From: Sphingobacterium sp. ML3W
Lineage (GTDB): Bacteria; Bacteroidota; Bacteroidia; Sphingobacteriales; Sphingobacteriaceae
DNA length: 64,000 bases
Direction: 5' to 3'
Assembly: GCF_029542085.1 (NCBI RefSeq)
Contig: NZ_CP107036.1
Coordinates: forward strand, 2,046,001 to 2,110,000
A model generated the notes under the pieces. That model saw nothing but the letters and a program-made list of their open reading frames with translations, was not told where the DNA came from and did not search any database. How positions within the stretch are numbered: position 1 is the first letter of the stretch; each line of letters opens with the position of its first letter. Shown one piece after another: positions 1 through 10,095 of the stretch. The position numbers were made by a program, and so were the translations under genes.

Positions 1-445
1 CAGAACTTTTTCGCAATACAGTTTTCAGATTGTGTAATGAAGAAACATTTGTTAGATTACTAAATGTTCAGAGTAATAATCTTTATCCCACCAAGCTCTT
101 CAGATCACATAGCTAAAAAAGCATGGATCTATCAGCATCGTAGAATTATAATAAAATAAATATAAGGAAAGAAAATGCCAGCTATTATGAATAAATAGCT
201 GGCCGCTAACTAAACGTCAATCATAGAACAATAATGGGAGAATTATTGTCTAAACAAACACATATGATTTAATACGCAAATGTACTTAAATGATCATTGC
301 TGGGAATTGTCAAAATCTGTAAAATGATTTTGATTTTCCATAATTACATCCAATAAAAGCAATTATCTTTTTTATTAATTATTAAAGTATTTTTTCAAAG
401 CTGATCACATTTTAAAATTAGCAAATTTCGTTTTGGCCCTTATAT
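1..445. other. AT-rich intergenic stretch with two small hairpins
   Basis: No open frame here looks coding. Two short inverted repeats are visible: GCCAGCTATT at 177-186 facing AATAGCTGGC at 194-203, and ACAATAAT at 228-235 facing ATTATTGT at 242-249. The first has an A-rich left flank, which becomes a T-rich tail on the minus strand, so it could end transcription of the leftward lipoprotein gene that stops at 446. That role is a guess. Confidence 0.45.
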
Positions 446-2074
446 TTATTCGGCAACGCAACGTAATGGGAAACCAAATGTACGTCCCTGAGATGTAACC
501 TTACCATTACTATGGACTGTCCCACCATTATTTGAAACCTCCGTAGATGTCCAATAATTGGTTCCTCCCCCTCTGTATTCCAATCCTCCATTCGAAGCAT
601 TTCTGTCTCCCGGTACCGGAAAACTCATCATTACATTTCGGTTCCATTTGCTTGTCAATACAAATGCAGCACTGAAGTTTGAAGCTGACTCTGTCCAGTT
701 CCCAATTCTACTGTATTTGGTTGCATTAACCAGTTTTTCCCATTCTTTACTCGTAGGTACCCGGTAGCCAGAAGGACAAGGGTCTTTGGCTGTTTTCACT
801 GGTTTATCCTGCGAACCACTATTCCAGGAACCATTTGCCGCTGAACTTGTACTCCATCCGGAAATAGCACCTGTTTGTGTATCCGCATTCGCAACTGGAC
901 TGCTTTTTCCCCACTGATAATAGTTTCCATGGAGCCCTTTAACTGAAGGATTTTGATCTGGATTAAGTGAAGTGTTAGCTCCCATATTATGCCTCATCCA
1001 AATTACTCCCCGGATTCGGACAGCACTCTGATTGTTATGTGTCAACAAAATATCAGCAGGGGTAATATTCAATTTGAGATTATATTTTATACCGGGAGCA
1101 AAGGAAAGACCGGTTAACGCATCACTAGGAACATTGTAGGCTATTTCTCCGATTTTTATCTTGTTTAAGATAAATTTCCCAGAATTTGTCGCTGCGTTTA
1201 GGACTGTTGGTGCAGCTGTAATAGATGCTTGTCCAGTACTGCCAATTGCCGGAAACGCCACTGTAACCGTATCTACTGTTCCGCTCCGTTCAATACTCCC
1301 ATCGGCAAGCTTCATATTTGCTGTAGGATAGTGAGAATCTAATCCTGCGCTTATTTCCATAATATTATAACCCGTTAATGAAGCATCGACTGTAACAGTA
1401 ATCTGACTTAGCGTATGTTTGAGGACAATGTTTAAATAATTCTCTCCACTTGTAATGGTTTTGGTCTCGCTAAAATACATCAAATCACTTTTCCCATCAA
1501 CGGCCAAACTGGTTGCAGAGAGATCGTCTTTCGATACAACCGGGAGATCTGTTTCACTATTTATAGAATAAGCGACAAAGGTATATTGCACTCCCTCATC
1601 TAAAAGTAGCGATTCTGATTCTGATTCCTCCTCTCGGACATAATCCCGTTCGGTAACATAATGTCCATCAGCATCATAAACAATTAACTTATACCGAACT
1701 GCTTTTGCAAGTGGACCTGTTTCTTTAGCTGCGCGTAACATGTTATTCGCTGCGGCTTTAATAATTCCCGGTTCCGTCTGTTCAATAGCTTGGGATTCTG
1801 ATACAACAGCTTCAACAAAAAGATCATTACCAAGTTTAAATTCTCGAACTTGCTGCCCGGAACTTTTCATTCCTGCTCTCCCCAATTTGGCTACTTGCGA
1901 ATCAGCAAAAACACTACCTTTCAAACTAATAAAGACCTTCGCCTTCCCTTCATGTATCTCTTCAGAATTATCAACTCTCTTACAGGACGATATCATTAAA
2001 TTTATAAACATGAGACAGATTATCCCAAATGTACAACCGAACTGTGAAAAAGAAACTATCTTCTTGATTTTCAT
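446..2074 (-). CDS. Fimbrillin-like / FISUMP-domain lipoprotein
   Basis: A predicted surface lipoprotein of 542 residues. I start it at the ATG at 2074 because this gives a signal peptide with a lipobox (MISSC, Cys31); an upstream in-frame start at 2152 would bury that signal. The middle of the protein has fimbrillin-like features, such as the KHTLSQITVTVD stretch. The last ~170 residues match the FISUMP (Fibrobacter major paralogous) domain, seen in DPCPSGYRVPTSKEWEKL, GGTNYWTST and the terminal GFPLRC. Such proteins in Bacteroidota are exported to the cell surface and may take part in adhesion or matrix formation; the exact role is unknown. A small gene lies just upstream at 2146-2319 in the same direction and is probably co-transcribed. 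A broken relative of the C-terminal domain lies at 15.6-15.9 kb. Confidence 0.85.
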   Translation of the reverse strand: MKIKKIVSFSQFGCTFGIICLMFINLMISSCKRVDNSEEIHEGKAKVFISLKGSVFADSQVAKLGRAGMKSSGQQVREFKLGNDLFVEAVVSESQAIEQTEPGIIKAAANNMLRAAKETGPLAKAVRYKLIVYDADGHYVTERDYVREEESESESLLLDEGVQYTFVAYSINSETDLPVVSKDDLSATSLAVDGKSDLMYFSETKTITSGENYLNIVLKHTLSQITVTVDASLTGYNIMEISAGLDSHYPTANMKLADGSIERSGTVDTVTVAFPAIGSTGQASITAAPTVLNAATNSGKFILNKIKIGEIAYNVPSDALTGLSFAPGIKYNLKLNITPADILLTHNNQSAVRIRGVIWMRHNMGANTSLNPDQNPSVKGLHGNYYQWGKSSPVANADTQTGAISGWSTSSAANGSWNSGSQDKPVKTAKDPCPSGYRVPTSKEWEKLVNATKYSRIGNWTESASNFSAAFVLTSKWNRNVMMSFPVPGDRNASNGGLEYRGGGTNYWTSTEVSNNGGTVHSNGKVTSQGRTFGFPLRCVAE

Positions 2075-2145
2075 AATAAATTTATTAAAATGTAATTTTC
2101 TAAGGCTTAGCAGAGAAATTCGGCCAAACCATTTTTTATACTTGC

Positions 2146-2319
2146 CTACCAATTGGAATCTCCAGAAGCATCATTTCCAGTTTGCCATTCTTGAGATGCA
2201 CTTCCATCCTCCGCTGTCGGTCTAACCGATCCCGCGGCAATCCCCTGTTCCAATTCAATGTTCTCTACCCCTATAAGTTGTGGGGCTACATACTTTAGTT
2301 TTTTCTCGTGTTCTTTCAT
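2146..2319 (-). CDS. Small 57-residue partner peptide of the fimbrillin-like gene
   Basis: A short gene with a complete frame from ATG at 2319 to TAG at 2146. The product begins MKEHEKKLKYVAPQL, has a conserved-looking core ELEQGIAAGS, and ends in an acidic, Trp-containing tail (EWQTGND...SNW). Small proteins with a QGIAAGS core lie directly upstream of fimbrillin-family lipoprotein genes in Sphingobacterium and relatives; I recall this arrangement but could not check it here. It has no signal peptide. It lies 71 bases ahead of the lipoprotein start on the same strand, so one transcript is likely. Function unknown. Confidence 0.7.
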   Translation of the reverse strand: MKEHEKKLKYVAPQLIGVENIELEQGIAAGSVRPTAEDGSASQEWQTGNDASGDSNW

Positions 2320-2842
2320 AATTTTAAACCTTTAATCAAGATTAAAGCTGCAATAAATCAGTTAATTTTTATACTATTAAAATTATTAACATTAAAAATT
2401 AATACCCAGTAATTTCGCTTACTAAAATCTTTAAAATAGTTATCAAAATCCGACACATAACTCTCAATGCCAATTATTTACACCAAACAATCACATCTTA
2501 TTCCTTTTGACTGCGCAGCTAACCTATAATTAACTTACAATTCAATTGATCGTGTCGCACTCCGTTATTCACAGATTTTTACATGTTTGTTTATTGAAAT
2601 AAATTAGATCCTGACAAATAGTCTAATCGTTGTTAATGATTGTTTTCTTATATTTAAGTGATTTTGAAAGGATAATATATTAGTATTTTTAAATCAATTT
2701 ACTATCCTTTCAATCCCATCAAGAATAAATGGACAATAATAAGGGATCGACATTCAATATGCCTGAATTTTATGATTTCAGTAGTCTATAGCATCAGAGA
2801 ACCCAAAATCTTTAAAGTCCTAAAAAATGTGATATTCTAACT
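2320..2842. other. AT-rich intergenic stretch
   Basis: I see no gene in this stretch. It should hold the promoter of the leftward small peptide and lipoprotein pair near 2320-2420, but I could not assign a convincing TTTG / TAnnTTTG promoter pair. Near its right end it grades into the decayed metallo-hydrolase remnant. Confidence 0.4.
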
Positions 2843-3189
2843 GAACAGATAACGAAGGTTCTTATCTTCCATTTACATAAAGATCACATTGGTGTTATAG
2901 GATATTTTGATGATAAGAATAATTTCATTGCGAATTATCCTAAGGCTAAGATTTACATTCAAAAACTTGAGTTAGATTTTGCATTGTTGCAAAAGAATAA
3001 CTTTTCATACAACTTTCCAAAACCTCATATTACTAGATAATAAAGGGAATATAACAAATGAATGGCATCATATAAAAATGATTTTGATTGGGAAGAGGCA
3101 ATGAATCTTCGAATCGATGGAAAAAAATAGCATCGGAAGAGCACTGGACCATCCTGTTCTATCATGACCTCAATATGCCCTTAAATTAA
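2843..3189 (+). pseudogene. Remnant of a metallo-beta-lactamase-fold hydrolase
   Basis: Reading from 2843, an open stretch without a start codon encodes FHLHKDHIGVIGYF, which carries the HxHxDH zinc-binding motif of the metallo-beta-lactamase fold, and continues to a stop at 3038-3040. After an interruption, a second piece ending at 3189 reads SEEHWTILFYHDLNMPLN, which resembles the C-terminal metal-binding His-Asp strand of the same fold. The N-terminal start, the middle and probably much of the core are lost. I read this as a decayed gene. No intact copy is in the window. Confidence 0.65.
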
Positions 3190-3575
3190 TTTTCAACTGT
3201 AATTCAAAAATTGGATCAGATCTTCGATTTAAATTATTTTGATGGCATATTTTACACTAAAAATTACATATGCGTAGACTAAATCCTGAAAAATATCCTC
3301 CACTCAAAATATCTACAAACGGAACGTAATACTATTATTTTCTTTTCAAACATGAAGTTACTAAACTATTAATATTCTATTTTGTGAAAATACTATCCAA
3401 GATTATTTATCCAGCACAATACTGCTAAGTAAGTGGCTAAATCATATACTAAATTTGAAAGCAAATTTTAATCGAACAGATTTCGCCAGCTATCACTTTA
3501 TATAAACAATCTGATATATAGATCGAGGCAGATTTTACACTTACTTCAATTTCCATAAATAATGTTTGAGGGGAA
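3190..3575. other. Upstream region of the AraC regulator
   Basis: I see no gene here. The stretch is AT-rich with stops in all frames. The last bases before the AraC start contain GAGGGGAAATG, an unusually clear purine-rich ribosome-binding site for this genome. Confidence 0.4.
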
Positions 3576-4529
3576 ATGCAAAGGACAATTAAACATATAT
3601 TTCAAAATAAAGTGCTGCTCACGGATTTAACGGAACAGATATCACAACATGGGAGCTATCTACTTCCCTTTGGCAATACCGAGCGGATTATTTTAGAGGA
3701 GGGAGTCATATATATCAAATATTTCAGCAATTATCTCTTCTATTTGGAACTGACGAATTATGAACTTCATGCAGACTTGGATGCTGGATTCATCAATGAA
3801 AAAACGAGACTCTTCTTATTTATGATGTTGCATGGAAATATAACTTTCTCTACCGTGGAGGGTCTTCCCATCACCTCAGTTGGAAAAGATACCTGTTATG
3901 TTACTTACAACCGAAAAAGTGAATTTCTTTATAAACTCCCAAAAGGCAATCACCAATTTTTTTATATCTGTCCAAAAACAGCTTGGTTGAAAAGTAATCT
4001 ATTATTTGACCCTAGAATACGGGATTTTTTGGACAGCATGAAAACCAATAGTAAACTATTTGATCACATGTCATCATGTACGATCAATAATCATCTGCAT
4101 GAACTGCTACTCCAATTATTTACTCTGAAGAATTACAAGCAGATTGAATTTGAATCCAATCTTCTGAATATCATAACAACAATTATCATCCAATATCAGA
4201 TTCTACTGGATACAAAATTTTCACAACGTGCCTATTTGATCAAAGCGTACATTGATGCAAATTATTTTAATGAACACGTTGATATCAAAGCATTGGCCTC
4301 ACATTTCAACATAACAGAAAAAACAATAATTCGCATTTTCAAAAATGAAATTGGAATCACTCCCTATCGTTATCTCCTGAAGGTTCGTTTGGAAAATGCA
4401 AAACGGTTAATAGTTACTGAAAATATGCTTCCCTCCCAAGTTTATCAACAAGTAGGTTATTCCGATTTGCAAAGTTTTAGAAGACAGTTCAAACATTTCT
4501 TCGGAATACCTCCATCTAAGGCTTCTTAA
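3576..4529 (+). CDS. AraC-family transcriptional regulator
   Basis: A 317-residue DNA-binding regulator. The C-terminal ~100 residues form the two helix-turn-helix units of the AraC family: the first around DIKALASHFNITEKTIIRIF and the second around SQVYQQVGYSDLQSFRRQF, ending with FGIPPSKA. The N-terminal ~200 residues do not resemble a sugar-binding cupin that I can name; it may be a sensor domain of the type common in Bacteroidota AraC proteins. A strong purine-rich ribosome-binding site precedes the ATG. Its nearest neighbours are a dead metallo-hydrolase remnant upstream and a small exported protein downstream, so its target is not obvious. Confidence 0.88.
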   Translation: MQRTIKHIFQNKVLLTDLTEQISQHGSYLLPFGNTERIILEEGVIYIKYFSNYLFYLELTNYELHADLDAGFINEKTRLFLFMMLHGNITFSTVEGLPITSVGKDTCYVTYNRKSEFLYKLPKGNHQFFYICPKTAWLKSNLLFDPRIRDFLDSMKTNSKLFDHMSSCTINNHLHELLLQLFTLKNYKQIEFESNLLNIITTIIIQYQILLDTKFSQRAYLIKAYIDANYFNEHVDIKALASHFNITEKTIIRIFKNEIGITPYRYLLKVRLENAKRLIVTENMLPSQVYQQVGYSDLQSFRRQFKHFFGIPPSKAS

Positions 4530-5086
4530 ACCTAAGTTGCTTCATCATATTTATTAAAACCCAATAAAATAGGAAAAAATTCACATTTTTCATAAATTAT
4601 TTGCATAAATCTCCCTGCATTTTGTCCATTTATTCCTACCTCCCCTCTCCGTACTATCCCGAACTTTAATATATCATTAAGATTGATTATGCATACCAAG
4701 GTACAGACCATTTTTCAATGGTAGTATTCCGACAAGATAGCTAATGTCTTAGGCTATCCATATCCGCTGGTATGCTTAACCGGGTCGAGATCGGATGTCG
4801 GAACAAAAAATAGTATTGCGATGACTACTATGAAAAACACCGAATAAATTGGGAATACTCCCCCTCGCTTCAACCATAGCTGGGGGAGTTAATAAAAAAT
4901 TGAGTACCAGGTATCGTAAATTAATACGGCTATTTGCAAAAGTGGAGGAATTATTCCGAAGATAACTGACCTTTTGGTTTCAAGGAAACAAATTGGTCTC
5001 CGAATAGAATCACTCGATAGTATGACTGAGAGATAAAACCGACATACAGAGAATTGGTAAAATTTGAGAACTTAAATTACTGCATT
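4530..5086. other. Intergenic stretch between AraC gene and small exported protein
   Basis: No gene can be supported. Short stretches resemble coding sequence in places (around 4700-4900), but they are broken by stops in every frame and I cannot name a family. The promoter of the small exported protein should lie near the right end. Confidence 0.35.
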
Positions 5087-5476
5087 ATGGCAACAAAAAG
5101 AACAAGCTGGTTACGTACCGGTACATTAACAGTTTTAGGATTGGGTCTAGTATATGGTGCCCAAAGTTTTACAGACAAAGAAAAAACCAGAGTTGAAAAG
5201 ACAGCGACGACATCATTAGTCGATCAGACCTGGTACAACAATGAGATTGTAAATTCGGATCCCACCAATCCGGCAAATTACGCATTGACACCTAAATATG
5301 AATGCGGTGATAAAACAGAAGAAATTTGTTCGATCAAAGCACCTAGCAATGGTTCTGGTCAACCAGATATGTCACATGTATTACCGTCGGGTGAAACGGT
5401 ACAGCAACAGATTGAAGATGCAGTGGCAAACACTTCTACCAACACTACTGTACAATCATTCCGCTCGAATAAGTAA
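5087..5476 (+). CDS. Small exported protein, DUF6520-like
   Basis: A 129-residue protein, started at the ATG at 5087; a TTG 33 bases upstream would only add a poor leader. The N-terminus (MATKRTSWLRTGTLTVLGLGLVYGAQSF) has a basic end and a hydrophobic segment like a signal peptide. The mature part is acidic and has two cysteines (YECGDKTEEICSIKAP) that could form a disulfide. Layout and composition recall the small DUF6520 proteins found beside SusC/SusD and thioredoxin genes in Sphingobacteriaceae; that family assignment is tentative. It points towards the SusD gene, with a terminator-like hairpin between them. Confidence 0.65.
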   Translation: MATKRTSWLRTGTLTVLGLGLVYGAQSFTDKEKTRVEKTATTSLVDQTWYNNEIVNSDPTNPANYALTPKYECGDKTEEICSIKAPSNGSGQPDMSHVLPSGETVQQQIEDAVANTSTNTTVQSFRSNK

Positions 5477-5484
5477 TACTAACA

Positions 5485-5507
5485 GGGAGGCCCTCGAAAA
5501 GCCTCCC
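5485..5507. terminator. Terminator-like hairpin between convergent genes
   Basis: GGGAGGC at 5485-5491 pairs with GCCTCCC at 5501-5507 around a 9-base loop. It lies in the 41-base gap between the rightward small exported protein and the leftward SusD gene, so it can serve both strands. There is no long T-run. Confidence 0.6.
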
Positions 5508-5517
5508 TATTCCCATT

Positions 5518-6870
5518 TTATCTCGGATTCTGAGGGATGTTACTTTGAATAATTACTTCATTAGGAATAAAGTATAAATAACGCGGATCATTCGCAGGCA
5601 GTTCATATCGTTTTATCTCTCCATTAACAATGATATCCCGTACAAGATTTACCGCATAATCCGGTTCTAAATTTAACCGCCTCAGGTCTGTCCATCTTAC
5701 GCCACGGAATAACATTTCCTTTCGACGTTCGATTAAGACAGCACTCAGTAACTCCTTTCCATCTGATAATTCAACCGCCTTAAAAGTTTCTTTACGCACT
5801 CTATGCTGTAATAATTTATTCAGATCCGACAATGCATCAACAGAAGCCCCTAACCTCGCATTGCACTCAGCCCGAATCAAATAAAGCTCATCGTTGGCAA
5901 ATCCTGAAAAATAGGAGGCTGAACGGCCAGAATAATATCCTTTAAAAGCATGCTCCGCCGAATTAACGGATTTAAAATAGACAAGTTTTCGTAAGTCATC
6001 TTTATCGTAAAGGCTGTATAATGACTTTGGAATTCTGGCCGTGCTATTATGTAAAGCACTGCTTCCTGATATCGTCGAGCCATAATAAATCATCTCCGCA
6101 TTTTTTGGACCGATCGGAAAATCTGGCGTTGGATCAATCACATTAAAGTCCATCAGATCCCCATTAACTTTTAAGCTTTCATTCGCATAATAACGTGCCT
6201 GGTTATAATCTGACATACTTAGGTATACACGCGCCAGTGCAGCATAAGCTGCACGTTTACCCGGCCTGTTGATTTCAGCAGACTGATCCCTTAAATACAC
6301 AATTGCTCCGGTCAAATCTGCAATGATCTGTTTGTATGTTTCATGAACCGTCGCACGGCTTACAGGTACATTGAAATCAGAAGTTAACCGGATTGGTGCC
6401 CCATACGGACTTTCTCTATCCTTATCAAATAAAGGACAATATAATTGAGCAATATAATATAAAGCCAATCCGCGAACAAACATGGCTTCTCCTTTGATAT
6501 CAACATTTCTGATCGGTTGAAGCCGCTCCACACCTTCCAATACGATATTAGCAATCATAATGGTATTATAACACGCCTTCCAATTTCCAGCATCCATGGA
6601 CAGCATTTCCTTATTCCAGGTATAGGCTTCCTGATAGCTTGGCTGCAATTTATTATAGTCAGCACCATCTAAATAATAATCATCCGTTCCCAATTCGATC
6701 AGTCCCGGAAAATAGAGATTTATCTGTGACTCGAAGTCCAATAATGCCCTCAGGTCCTGTTCCCTATCGGGTGTTGCTGCGGATAATATCGATTTTTCAT
6801 CCAAAAATTTTGTACAGGACTGACTATAAAAACTTAACATTAAGATGCTTAAATAAATAAGATATTTCAT
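5518..6870 (-). CDS. SusD/RagB-family outer membrane lipoprotein
   Basis: A 450-residue nutrient-binding lipoprotein that partners a SusC channel at the outer membrane surface. The N-terminus has a lipobox with Cys19 (SQSC), followed by TKFLDEKS, typical of SusD proteins. The middle has the family's TPR-like helices (ALARVYLSMSDYNQARYYA), and the C-terminus carries the usual RRKEMLFRGVRWTDLRRL segment. Its start is 18 bases after the SusC stop, so the two are co-transcribed. The substrate cannot be read from the sequence. The linked thioredoxin and the absence of glycoside hydrolases suggest the substrate may not be a glycan. Confidence 0.93.
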   Translation of the reverse strand: MKYLIYLSILMLSFYSQSCTKFLDEKSILSAATPDREQDLRALLDFESQINLYFPGLIELGTDDYYLDGADYNKLQPSYQEAYTWNKEMLSMDAGNWKACYNTIMIANIVLEGVERLQPIRNVDIKGEAMFVRGLALYYIAQLYCPLFDKDRESPYGAPIRLTSDFNVPVSRATVHETYKQIIADLTGAIVYLRDQSAEINRPGKRAAYAALARVYLSMSDYNQARYYANESLKVNGDLMDFNVIDPTPDFPIGPKNAEMIYYGSTISGSSALHNSTARIPKSLYSLYDKDDLRKLVYFKSVNSAEHAFKGYYSGRSASYFSGFANDELYLIRAECNARLGASVDALSDLNKLLQHRVRKETFKAVELSDGKELLSAVLIERRKEMLFRGVRWTDLRRLNLEPDYAVNLVRDIIVNGEIKRYELPANDPRYLYFIPNEVIIQSNIPQNPR

Positions 6871-6888
6871 TTGGATCCCTCCTTTTTA

Positions 6889-9800
6889 TTAAAAGTGAAC
6901 AGATAGCCCCAGACTATAATTTCTAGCTGGTGGCATATTATTAAAGTCCGGGTCAATCCCCCACTTATTCGCTTTCCATAGCAAAACCACATTGTTAACC
7001 ATCGCATAAAACTGTACCGGATATTTTTGCTTTATCTTCCATTGATACTGTAAGCGTATATCCTGTAAACGTATTAGATCTCCTCTGCCAATATTGGCCT
7101 CCGAGTAGGCGTAAAAATTATCCCGGTTTGAGTTAGCCGGATAGGTCATGGAGGGGACAGTTGTCCTGGTCTCATCGCCAGGATTTTGCCATCTGTCCGA
7201 ATAATCTCCATGAGTCCGCCAGCCATTGAAAAGATCCATATAATTGATTGTTTCCTTTTGAAAGAAATGACCAAACTTATAAGCAATATTTACATTCAAA
7301 AGCCATGATTTCCACCTAAATTCCTGATTTAATGAACCATAATAAGGTGGGACACCCGTACCGTGATATACAAGATTTTGCATAGAATCCACCAGGATCT
7401 TCGCATAGTCTTTAGACACTTCACCTTTAAGAACTCCTTGCGGATCACCGGTATTGGGATCTAGCCCGGCAAACCGATAAGAGAAAACAGGATAGAGTGC
7501 CTTCCCCTCCAAAGGAGACAGCTTTCGTCCTGAATAAGATGTAAAATTTAGTGCTCTCCATGTACCACCATAGTATTTATCCACATTATCTCTATTTATG
7601 GTAAAAAGTAACTTTGCATTCCATTTGATGTTGTCATCCAAAACTTTAGCACTAATATCAATATCTACCCCTCTTCCCGATGCAATTGCGACATTTTGAC
7701 GCACGGCACTAAACCCGTATGTCGGATCAATGGGATCCAAAGCAAATAGATCAGTCGATTTTTTAAAATAAGCATCCGCCGATAGAATGATTCTGTTGTT
7801 GAATAATCCTGCATCCAACGCAACGTTGATCATACGCACATCTTCCCAACGAAGCGATGGGTTGGGTAACAACGATACTATTGCACGGGGAAAAGTACTC
7901 ACATCAGTATTCAGACCTGACATATAGCTGATAATAGGTAAACTCGTGCTCATTCCGCCCGAGTTACCGCTATGCCCCAGCGTAGATCGAAGTTTAAGGC
8001 TACTGATAGCATTGTTTTTTGGAAAAAAAGTCTCCTCGGATAATTTCCAGGCTAAACCTGCCGACCATAATGGATTCCATTTATTATTGGCATTCACCCC
8101 AAAGAGATTTGACGCATCCTTTCGTCCGCTTACTGAAAGGATATAGCGTCCCATATAAGAATACGAAGCATTACCAAAAATGGATACATACCTACGTACC
8201 CTCTTGTCAAAACCCGTTGTATATGGAATACGGCTCGGTCCCCCCAGCCCATCGTAGATCGGATAAGCACTTACCGGATCTATCAACAGACTCGTGTAAT
8301 AATTTTCGTCAAAACCATAGGTTGTGAATAGTTGAGTTTCCTGCCTACGCGTCGAAACCTCAGATCCTCCAAAGAAATTCAGTTCATGCCGGCTATTCCA
8401 ATTCTTACTAAAATTAAGCTGAATCCTTCCCTTATGACTGGTGAAGTCATCGTTTCCGTTGCTAAGGATACCACCTAAAGGCACGATACGATTAGCGGTA
8501 CCTTTGTCTATCTGCGTAAACCGATTGATCAGATCACGTGTAGAAAAAGACTCTTGTCCACGTAAAGTCCTATTTGCCCCCAGTTGTCCTTCAAACCCAT
8601 ATTGACCTGTAATATCAATAGTGTTCCATAACCTTAATGACAGCTTTAGGCCAGCGTTCCAATAGTTGATATTATTATTCGCCTTGGATCTTCCAAATTC
8701 ATCCAGTGGTCTATAAAACCAATCCAATAAGCCTTCGTTGCGCTCCGTGACAGACTCTATATATCTAAAATTATACTGCAATGGAACCGGTAGCGGATTG
8801 CCGTCCCCATCAATCAATTTTGCGTAAGGATAGAGATTCGTCCTTCCCCCACCAACATTTATCGGATAATCCGTTAGATCGGGATTATAGCTGTTCTTCA
8901 TATTGGAATACATCAAATTGGACTCAAGCCTAAATTGCTTCCAGAAATTTAACTGATAACTACCGTGGATTACCAACCGTTGATTATGGGTCTCCTTTTT
9001 GTTAAGTGCATTTCGGTCATAACCGATTCCTATACGGTAGCCACTTCTTTCCCCACTTCCTGACAGTGCAATATTATTCTGACTGAGCACACCTTTACGA
9101 TAAACATAATTAAGCAGGTCATCACGGTAATCCAAAGTTTTGTAACGCTGGATACGGGCTTCGACTTCCTTTTGAGATATTAACCCCTTGGCGAGATCAT
9201 CCAGGGCATCCACGACAGGAGAAACAATATTGCGATTGGCATTCGAACTATTCAATGTCGCATTATAAAAGCCTTTATCGAAAAGCATTCTTTCAACATC
9301 AATAAATTCTGCTGAAGACATTCTTGGGACATACCAGAGATTCGGCTTATCCGAAATCGTAATATTGGAAGAATAATCAACAGCGGTTCCCATTTGTCCA
9401 TTTCGATTTTTGAGCTTGATTACAATAACACCGTTGCCAGCTCGAGCTCCCCAAACCGACGTCGCAGCGGCATCTTTGAGCAGTGTCACTGTCTCCACAT
9501 CATTGGGATTAATGCTGTTTATATCTCCCTCAAAAGGGAGGTCATTAACAATAATCAAAGGCCCCATCTGTGCGTATGACAGTGTATTTATGCCCCGTAT
9601 ATTAATTTGGTTTGTACCGTCGCGTCGATCCATCTGTAGTGCCGAAAAGTTGCCTTCCAATCTGTCCAATATATTTCCTGAGGACATCCTTTGTGTTATA
9701 ATTTTATTATCAACCTGGGCAAACGCACCCGTAGCACGATCCTTAGGAATACGCTGATATCCGGTCTCAACCATAACTTCGGCAAGTTGATTGGTTTTCT

Positions 9801-10095
9801 TAGACAGTATGATCCGGAAAATCTTATTTTTTGATTCCGACAATAAGAAAGTCTCCGTACTAAAGCCCATATGGCTTACGGTAAATCGCTCATCGGGAAA
9901 AATAGACAAAATCTGAAAGTTTCCCCTGATATCAGTTTTTGTCTGGAGCCCGGAACGAGATAAGATAATATTTGCTCCCGGAATGGCCTGCTTAGATTCA
10001 TCCAATACGGTTCCTGTATATTTCTGTTGTGCCTCCACCACATCAGAAAACAGGACAAGTACAATAACTGACCAAAAGATAAGGTACCTATTCAT
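6889..10095 (-). CDS. SusC/RagA-family TonB-linked outer membrane channel
   Basis: A TonB-dependent transporter of 1068 residues, a normal length. It has a signal peptide (ends near VVEAQ, residue 23), a carboxypeptidase-regulatory-like domain (about 25-105, with GANIILSRSG), a TonB plug (about 115-225) with NQINIRGINTLSY and the family's AAATSVWGARAGNGVIVI stretch, then a long beta-barrel ending in LGLSVHF, an aromatic C-terminus as expected for outer membrane proteins. Its ATG overlaps the end of the upstream thioredoxin gene by 8 bases, and SusD follows directly. The system would bind a ligand at the surface through SusD and import it using TonB energy. Confidence 0.95.
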   Translation of the reverse strand: MNRYLIFWSVIVLVLFSDVVEAQQKYTGTVLDESKQAIPGANIILSRSGLQTKTDIRGNFQILSIFPDERFTVSHMGFSTETFLLSESKNKIFRIILSKKTNQLAEVMVETGYQRIPKDRATGAFAQVDNKIITQRMSSGNILDRLEGNFSALQMDRRDGTNQINIRGINTLSYAQMGPLIIVNDLPFEGDINSINPNDVETVTLLKDAAATSVWGARAGNGVIVIKLKNRNGQMGTAVDYSSNITISDKPNLWYVPRMSSAEFIDVERMLFDKGFYNATLNSSNANRNIVSPVVDALDDLAKGLISQKEVEARIQRYKTLDYRDDLLNYVYRKGVLSQNNIALSGSGERSGYRIGIGYDRNALNKKETHNQRLVIHGSYQLNFWKQFRLESNLMYSNMKNSYNPDLTDYPINVGGGRTNLYPYAKLIDGDGNPLPVPLQYNFRYIESVTERNEGLLDWFYRPLDEFGRSKANNNINYWNAGLKLSLRLWNTIDITGQYGFEGQLGANRTLRGQESFSTRDLINRFTQIDKGTANRIVPLGGILSNGNDDFTSHKGRIQLNFSKNWNSRHELNFFGGSEVSTRRQETQLFTTYGFDENYYTSLLIDPVSAYPIYDGLGGPSRIPYTTGFDKRVRRYVSIFGNASYSYMGRYILSVSGRKDASNLFGVNANNKWNPLWSAGLAWKLSEETFFPKNNAISSLKLRSTLGHSGNSGGMSTSLPIISYMSGLNTDVSTFPRAIVSLLPNPSLRWEDVRMINVALDAGLFNNRIILSADAYFKKSTDLFALDPIDPTYGFSAVRQNVAIASGRGVDIDISAKVLDDNIKWNAKLLFTINRDNVDKYYGGTWRALNFTSYSGRKLSPLEGKALYPVFSYRFAGLDPNTGDPQGVLKGEVSKDYAKILVDSMQNLVYHGTGVPPYYGSLNQEFRWKSWLLNVNIAYKFGHFFQKETINYMDLFNGWRTHGDYSDRWQNPGDETRTTVPSMTYPANSNRDNFYAYSEANIGRGDLIRLQDIRLQYQWKIKQKYPVQFYAMVNNVVLLWKANKWGIDPDFNNMPPARNYSLGLSVHF

